From Epiperipatus broadwayi (lineage: Eukaryota; Onychophora; Udeonychophora; Euonychophora; Peripatidae): a stretch of 64,000 nucleotides of DNA. Made by a program: the position numbers and the translations under genes. Shown piece after piece: positions 56,760 through 64,000 of this stretch (its first letter is position 1; each line of letters opens with the position of its first letter). The stretch is taken from NCBI GenBank assembly GCA_028023455.1, contig JAQFVV010006294.1, forward strand, positions 3,005,001 to 3,069,000, given 5' to 3'. The notes below the pieces were generated by a model. It searched no databases. It was given only the letters and a program-made list of their open reading frames with translations, and had not been told where the DNA came from.

Positions 56760-59700
56760 TGATATTGTTATCTTATTCCAGAATATGTATTATGGAGCAT
56801 CCTTAAATAAAAATTTCCAATTTTATGTTATTACAGAATCATGTCACTCTTCATACAACCCTACTGTAGAAAAGCTTTTATACTAGTAGGAACAACACTG
56901 GTTTTTGTTTTAGGTTAAAACTATTTATGCACATTGCTTATAAACTAATTGGATTGTTTAATAATGTGAAGATTGAAATATACATAATAGTTATTTTGGT
57001 TTTAGAAATTATAAATTTCAGTAATTTTTTACGTAATGATTATTATTGATTTTTATAAACATAAATATAAATTAAAAAAAAAAATTGTGTGCTCAGAAAA
57101 GGAAATTATTTATAGTTAAATTATAGGAATATTGGAAACACTCATAAAATAAATCAGAATAAGTTCAAATTTTTCTCTATATTAATTAGTGCATCATTTT
57201 ACAAGAAAATAAAAAGGACTATATACATGTAAATAGTTTATACTTTTAATTGTTCAATAATCATTTTCAGAGATATATATATGCACAATGTATTTATAAA
57301 TATAATAAATACTGCATTATAACAAATATATATAAACACCAAACAAAGTCAATCACAAAATTTTTTATTCTAAAAAATCTTGAGCAATATTTTTAGTTTA
57401 TTTCAAACTGATATTTTTAATATTTATATTAAATTAAATGAGACTAAATACTTAGCTCTAATTGTAATTAATTAATATTAAATAATCAACTCTAAATTTT
57501 TTATATAGAATCTATATTTTTTAAAAACAGATACTATTAAATTTATTATTATTTTAAAACATTACTTTTAAGTATTATTATATCTGTCATAATAGTTTAA
57601 CATTATATGCAAATGTGAAAGATTAAATGTATTATGTAAAGTGTCTAAAGAAATGATTTCATTATTATTGCTATTATATATATTTGTAATAATATAGTTA
57701 ATGCAGAATTTCATTTTTGCTTAGAAAATAACAACTATAAACTTTAATCACTAAATTTTTAAACAAATAACTACTACTGGACAAAAAAAAAAACTAATGT
57801 TACCTGAAACAAAATGAAAGGAAGAAAAAAGTTAATTGGTAGATATTTATTTATTTATTTTGTTGATTTTTTTGAAAATGCTATAGTGATAAAAACTAAT
57901 GTTTACTATTCACTCTGTGAGATAAATGCATATTTAATAAATATTAAAGATAATAGCTACAATATTAATATTATTTATATTAAAATGGTATTTGCAATGC
58001 AAACAAGGAAAATGAATTGGTAATTTTTATTTTTTTTGATTATTATAAAATTATTGTACAATAATATAAAAGTAAATGTTTAATATATAGAATACATTGT
58101 AAATATATATTCAAAAATATTAAAAAATAATACCCTATATTGTTATTATTATGTGATAGTTACATTTTTCAAAGCAAAAAGTAAAAATCTATTTGATAAA
58201 TGTTTATTTTTTGAGTATTTTTTAAAGTTGCTGTACAAATTTAAAATTAAGTATTTGATATACATAATGTCTAATAACTGCATATTCAATGGATGTTTAA
58301 ATTAGCAATTATTATTTAAAACAATTTATGATTAGTATTTGTTAAGTTTCCATCAATGAATGGTTAATGAAGGCCCAAAAAGTATATTGTTGAATTATTA
58401 CTATGACTTTTTAATCTGGATTAATGGATTACCTTTTTATATAATTTACAATATTTACTTTTTAGCAAGTTGTCTTATGTTCTTTGAACATAATCTATTT
58501 AATTTTTGTCTAACATATGTTTAAATTAGTTGAATTTTTTTTTTAAAGTAACAAACCATATTTTTCAATATATATGAATTTGATAATTATTAAGTCAATT
58601 AGGATTAGATATCTATTACTTAAGAAGAAATGCATTTAACATTATTTTTTGTTTAATAAATATTTGTAAAAAATGTTTTAGCAAATTCAATTGTATTATT
58701 AATACAAAAATGTGTAATTAGATTTTTATTTAATACTTCAGGCACTAATACTGAAATTTCACAAATCTGGGTTTTTCTTTAGAACGGATATTAATAGCAT
58801 TATGCAGTATATTATTATGATTTAATGTGAAAATACCAAACTTTCTGTGCAATATTATTATATACTTATCCTCCACAAGTCAACACTGTAAAGATTATTA
58901 CTAATCATTTTTAGTCTAGAAATTATATCATTTGTAGTCCAGATATATAGTTAAAATTTTGAAGATGAATATGTCTATTACTGTCAAGCACAAATACATG
59001 GAATAATTAATTCAACTCTATTTCATTAAGTTTCATTTTAGCATGTGCATTTTAATTGCATGGAGATGTCTGGAAAAAAAAAATCATATGTACCCAAGAT
59101 ATGATTGTTGCTTCTCTAAATTAGGGTATTTTTTTCTAATGTATAGTTTAGAATTTCACTGCATGAGATTAATTCCATTTAATCACAAATGATTGATTAT
59201 TCACTTTAAATTGTCAAATATGCACATTTAGCATGCTGATTTGTAGGACTTGTACATTAAAGTTTGCGTTTTTATAAATCTTTGCAATGCATGATTTGTT
59301 ACATTATTGTTTTCACTATATTAGTTAATTTATTAATTGTATTATCATTTGGACATTACTTTTACTGAACAGTAATAGCTTGCTGTCAATTATATAATAA
59401 GAAATTCTCTATCATTAGTCTTATTTTATCTTGAGAGTTCTGAAGTTTACCATTTATAAATTACATGATATATTTAGTTATTTAATTATAAATATGAGGG
59501 CCATACAACTTTGTCATTTATTAATTAGAAATATTATAATTTTTGCAAAATCTTTTAAATTTAGGGAGATTCCTTTCATTATATATAGAGAGCCAAGTAA
59601 ATTTCTGGACTTTTTTTTGCCATTCTGATAGGTGTATATTTTTAGAAACCTAATTATAGACCATTATCGTCTAATTGTCAAAAATGATTTTTTACTATCT

Positions 59701-60795
59701 GGAAGGGTTGACTTCTTCTAAAAAAAGGTCACTGGTTTTTAAATATTTTTTGTTAATCATGTTTTAAAAAGTATCACTCTTATTTACTATTTTCACCTTT
59801 TTACTGGAACAGTAATGATTGTTTGAATTTAAACATTTTAATTTTAACAGTTTATTCATTATGTTCATTGTTAGACTAGTAGCATCTTTGTAATGGCTTA
59901 ATTTTTTATGCAGGAAATGCCTGTCTAAAACAAATCCTTTAATTAACATAAGTTCAAGAAAAAAAAAGTATGATTAAAAGAATACTGTTTTTGAGAACAA
60001 TCAAATCATAACTAAACTACATATTGATGTATGCAGTTACTAATTTTTCAATTTAATACCCAAAGTCTTTTTGGGGAATCCTTTATACAGGAAAATCTAG
60101 AGATTGCCTATTATAAAGGAATTTTCCTAAATTATTCCACATTCTTGTTGCTTGCAGTCTTTGTTTGTGTGAAATGAATTACTGCAGCCAAGTTAATGAC
60201 AGGAAAAGTGATTTAATCTGGATTGGAGATAAAAAGTGAGTGTAGAAAAAAATGTAGAGTAAAATGCATGAAATGTGTCTAAGAATTTAAAATCATATTT
60301 AAAAATGCAAAAAACCTAACAGTGATAATGAAAATATATTAATTTTTTGTTTGTTATTATAACATTTATCAGTCTTTTTTCTCCCACAAAAACTTCCCAA
60401 CATAAATATTATAGTTTAAAAAATTATCTTCATACACTAAAAATTCTAAACCCTCAACAATTTTACTTTTTCTTTATTTGTATTGAGTTAACTATTTAGC
60501 TTTCAGCAGAAATATACAGTACTAACTGCTTAAAAAGATACTTTAAAAGCATTTAGTTTTTAATTTTGGATAGCTTTCTGACAAACTTTTCTAAAACATT
60601 GAATGTTTATGAATTTATTAGTCTGCAATTTTTTTTTAATATATTTTGATTGCAATACTCAGTAATGAAAATGATCATTTTTCTCATTTTGAAAAAGGAA
60701 AAAAATAATATTTATATAATTAGGTTTATGTAAAAAAAAAAAAAAAAAATAATATTTTTAAACAATTAATGAAATAAAACACTTTCCCCTTAAAT
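56760..60795. other. AT-rich non-coding DNA
   Basis: Four kilobases without a recognisable gene, RNA or bounded transposon. Short frames are rich in Asn, Ile, Lys and Tyr as expected from composition. Confidence 0.45.
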
Positions 60796-60799
60796 AAGT

Positions 60800-61360
60800 G
60801 ATACTTTATTAACAAAAGACCAAGAACTTAAATGGATCCATCTATTCTTTAAGCTTCAGTTTATTCTTACCAATATTGATGGAAATTTGGAATGAACTCA
60901 AATATATCAGGTAGATGAAAACATGGCAATAATAATTTTTAAATTAAAATCAATTTTTCCAAGAATGGAGAGTGAATCTTATTTTAATAATCTTATTTTA
61001 GTAGAGAAATAGAAATTAATAATTGTAAACATCAAATTAGCATATTTTAATGTATGTGAAACCATTTAAGCAAACTACCCTCCCTTCAGGCTATGAATAA
61101 GCCACACTCATTGACAAAGGATTAAGAATAAAATGGATCCACCCACTGTTCAAGTCCCCATTTTTTGATAACTACAAGTTCAGCTGCACCAATATCAATA
61201 GAAATTTAGAGTGAAAATCTATTAGCCAGATGAAAATGTCATTGATAATCATTAAATCAGCAATCAATCATCCAAGGATGTAGACCAAATTTCACTTCCA
61301 TCAGTCTTGCATTAATAATTAAATAGAAGTCAACAATGGCAAACATTAGAAAAAGTAGGG
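60800..61360. repeat. Diverged tandem duplication (~295 bp)
   Basis: Units at about 60,803-61,045 and 61,098-61,345 share aaatggatccaYcYa, aatatYRatRgaaattt, agRtgaaaa and aaYagaaRtYaa, in the same order and spacing, with roughly 70-75% identity by eye. Confidence 0.6.
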
Positions 61361-61749
61361 TAAAGGAGTGATATCTTGATCCTTTATCAATAGAATGTTA
61401 TTTATACATAGCATAAAGGGAAGGTTCTTTGTTTTGTTGGATACATATATAATGTATACATTAAGTATTTCTAATTTGACATTTATAATTAAAACTTTTG
61501 TTTAGTTATTAAAACAAGGTTATTAAAAATGAGATTCAATCTCCATCATTGTATAATTGTGTATTAATTTAATAATTTTTTTATCTGATTGCTATATTGG
61601 TTTTATTCTGTATTTTTATCAGTGTTGGCAAGGGTAATCTTATAAACATAAAAAAAAAAAAGTTTAAAGAATTGGTGAATCCATTCTATTCTTGGTCCTG
61701 TGTTAATTGTGTTATTTACTATTTCAAAGGAATTTTATTCAAGGAAATT

Positions 61750-61856
61750 TGACTTTAAGTCACTCTGACCCCTCATGTATAGGACCCTGTACATGTAAAT
61801 ACACAGAAGAGGGATGGATAGGATACAGGTTGAATCTGTAATATTTGAATACAAGT
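61750..61856. repeat. Relative of the 4.8-kb foldback repeat
   Basis: tgacttYcaagtcaYtctgac-like start, then cagaagagggatggatagg and atacaggttgaatctgt, correspond to 4810-4915. Only one arm and the loop are present. It abuts the MITE that starts at 61,857, which may have inserted into it. Confidence 0.7.
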
Positions 61857-62101
61857 AATTTCTGTAGTATAATTTTCACATCACTCTCACACAAACTAGG
61901 AACAGTTTCTATCCACTTTTATTATCTTGTGGAGTGGTTTAATAATAAATATATAACCCAAGACATGAAGAAAAGACATATAATCCTCATGTCTTTTGTC
62001 ATATCATTATTATTATATCCTCCATAAGGTGTTAAAAGTGGTAAAAACCAGTACCTACCTTGTGTTAGAGTGATGTAGTGAAAATTACACTACAGAAATA
62101 T
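61857..62101. mobile_element. Palindromic MITE, copy 2
   Basis: The ends match copy 1 at 9219-9392: tttctgtagtataattttca at the left, and right end ...tgaaaattacactacagaaa. The interior continues to pair (ccactttta.. with ..taaaagtgg), so most of the 245 bp can fold into one hairpin. It is longer than copy 1, with an extra inner palindrome around acatgaagaaaagac / tcatgtcttttgtc. Confidence 0.82.
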
Positions 62102-62399
62102 TATTTATTAAATGGATAATCTCTAGTCTAATGAATGGCTAATAAAAATTATTAATACAGATATAAATATTTAATTGTACAGAATGAATAATTAAAATTA
62201 CATTGTATATTATAAAGTGTTTCTGGAAATAGTAAAACAACTAGAGATGACTTAGCAACAATGATGAAATAAATGGTAAGCATATCTCATACTAGGTTGG
62301 AAAACTGCTATATGAAGGACTAAGTTACTACAAATATATGTGGTAGGAAGATTTTTTGTGTGCCTTATTTTGATTATTTTGGTTTATTCTTAAAACTGT

Positions 62400-63340
62400 T
62401 TGAGTATCTTCTACTGTTATTATTGCAAAGAAAAATGCATCCTGTATATCTTGCTAAATGTTGTATTGCAGATTTCTGCAAAGTTTGCATTTGGGAATGA
62501 TTTTATAATTGAACGAATGGTGATGTTTTTCTTCTTCTATGCATTGTATTTATCTAGGGTTTGGCATACATTGAAACAGAAAATGACTTGGGTCCTCTTT
62601 CTCTATGGCATAGACTATATATAGTATTAATATTGTGATATCTTTTGTATTTTAAGAAATGTATTGTTGACAGAGACCTCATGTTTAATTTGATAAGAAA
62701 ATTAAAGTATTGGGGTTGTTTGGTGAGATGTTTGTTTAACCCATATTTGGATATAATGTAATACAGATTTTCCAGTAGGTGCATTTCCCCTGTGAGAATG
62801 TACTTTTAAGGCTTGTGAATTTAATAGGCTGTATCATTGTTGCTTGATGTTTTATATATAGGGATGGCTTGTCGATATTATGATGATTATTGTTTCAATG
62901 TGAGGTAGAATTTTGTTTATGATTGGTAGGAGGTTAACTGTTTCTATATTCAAATATATGTGTAGAATGTAAATCTAATCCATTGATACTAGAATGTGCT
63001 TGTAATGTTCTAATTGAGAAGACACTTTTTCTCACTTATAGAAGTTTCTACATAGTCAGTAAATTCTTGGGGTGAATGATTTTGCGAAAATAATTATTGT
63101 AGTGCAATATATAATTTTTATGATAATTAGCCTATTGATAAGTCCCTTTTTGATATATAGAGAAATATATTTCTGATAATAATAATATTGTGTTTATCAA
63201 TTTATCCTGTATCCTTTTTTGCATCGTCATATAATTTAAGTGGAATGGAAATCCTAAGTATGTGATTTGTTTACCTTTAGATACTTCTGTTTTGGTTTTT
63301 GCCTGTATATATATAAAATAATCCCAATGCATAATGCTAT
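62400..63340 (-). pseudogene. Decayed LINE, reverse-transcriptase thumb to C-terminal zinc knuckle
   Basis: Minus-strand frames give GKQITYLGFPFHLNY and MQKRIQDKLINTILLL (about 63,150-63,290), typical of the region after the catalytic core of non-LTR reverse transcriptases (K..YLG..., then Q.RI..K...W). A Tyr/Lys-rich stretch follows, and near 62,575-62,620 comes CAIEKEDPSHFLFQC, the C..(C)...E..H....C knuckle found near LINE C termini. Stops and a frame change near 62,600 show it is dead. No catalytic FADD box was seen to the right, so it is 5'-truncated or too decayed. The clade is uncertain. Confidence 0.55.
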
Positions 63341-64000
63341 ACTGAAATAAATATACAAATATTAAGAATTAAATCACCCTACATGGTTAAGAAATTCATT
63401 ACCGCCCTCTGTGAACTGATATATAAATACATATATATACCTAACATATGATTTGTTAGGTTTATTCCATTAATTACATATACATTGGGATATTCTAATT
63501 TATTATTTAAAATTAATATTGTAATGTTATAGTAATGTTTTATGCATTGCATCTATAAGCTATATGAAATGTGTTATTCAGTACTTTAATATTTGCTATT
63601 TATTTTTAACAATTGAATATTTTTGCCACCTTGTCTTGTGAATCATTGGATCCCTTTCATTCAGATTATTTGTGTTTATATATTGATAAATAGTGTGTTG
63701 ATATTTTCCAAGAGTATTTAGATTTTCCAAACATATTTTATGGTTATTTAGGAACAAAGTATTTCTTTTAAAGTACAAGAGTAATATTTAAAACATTTAT
63801 TTATATCAGCATTCTAATCACTAATGTTATTCGCAAAAAGTGTTGTTTTCTTTGTAATTTACTGCATTTATGTAATATTTCAGTAGAATTTTTAATGATC
63901 CGATAGATAGTATTTTTAATATCAAATATATATATAAAATATTAAACTTATTAATTATAAATTAAGATTCTTCAGTAATAAAATTATTTTTAAATAGAAA
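63341..64000. other. AT-rich non-coding DNA
   Basis: Contains a short segment (about 63,376-63,422: catggttaagaaattcatta, then ccctctgtgaac) matching 45,946-45,985 next to the 867-bp transposon, so it is a dispersed repeat. A 60-codon minus frame at 63,596-63,778 may be another LINE scrap but could not be confirmed. Confidence 0.45.

Noticed and set aside
63596-63778. 60-codon minus frame resembling a post-RT segment of L1/Tx1-type LINEs (TIYQYINTNNLNERDPMIH)
   Set aside because: It lies upstream of the thumb-like motifs at 63,150-63,290, the wrong order for one element, and the similarity is too weak to call a second LINE.

Overview
This is an AT-rich (about three quarters A+T by eye), repeat-dominated piece of a eukaryotic nuclear genome, most likely an invertebrate animal. 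That rests on three things: very low coding density, decayed LINE and pogo/Tigger-type transposase sequence, and many tRNA-like, foldback and MITE-like repeats. I recognise no host gene. The only convincing intact coding sequence is a 346-residue retrotransposon Gag. Species or phylum cannot be named from the sequence alone.

Layout. 1-11 kb: AT-rich DNA with a Tigger-like transposase remnant (about 2.4-3.0 kb, minus), local tandem duplications (2.7-3.0 and 3.7-3.9 kb), a foldback repeat with a small insertion in one arm (4.66-5.06 kb), an inverted repeat at 7.8-8.06 kb, a LINE reverse-transcriptase fragment (8.25-8.76 kb, plus) and a palindromic MITE (9.22-9.39 kb). 11.19-19.52 kb: a complete young LTR retrotransposon on the minus strand (LTRs 2,090 and 2,092 bp, about 99.7% identical, TSD CTAT) that carries gag and no pol. 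20-26 kb: decayed ~210-bp tandem units, a foldback cluster and a tRNA-like SINE head.

27.15-37.55 kb: an older relative of the first element, also minus strand, with ~2.3-2.5-kb LTRs, a short internal region and a broken gag. Its right (5') LTR is split by a third, plus-strand, non-autonomous LTR element (32,367-36,427) with clear PBS and PPT, and the left LTR preserves the empty site. Inverted ~350-400-bp arms carrying a hammerhead-core-like motif lie outside the pair at 26.04-26.45 and 37.94-38.29 kb. 38-64 kb: mostly AT-rich DNA with a 930-bp palindrome (44.94-45.87), an 867-bp TA-flanked DNA transposon (45.99-46.86), a four-arm inverted cluster (48.84-50.05), a MITE with ~52-bp TIRs (51.94-52.27), a ~120-bp tandem array (52.55-53.46), two GC-richer islands that might hold host exons (53.70-53.85 and 55.26-55.56), degenerate repeats (55.95-56.75, 60.80-61.36), a second copy of the palindromic MITE (61.86-62.10) and a minus-strand LINE remnant (62.40-63.34).

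How the parts relate. The two minus-strand LTR elements share layout: a TATA box in the LTR, a poly-T stretch and then a tRNA-Lys-type PBS-like sequence after the 5' LTR, gag next to the 3' LTR, and no pol. They look like two members of a gag-only (TR-GAG-like) family that would need reverse transcriptase and integrase in trans. Nesting and LTR divergence give a relative order: the 27-37 kb element is oldest, the element inside it is younger, and the 11-19 kb element is youngest.
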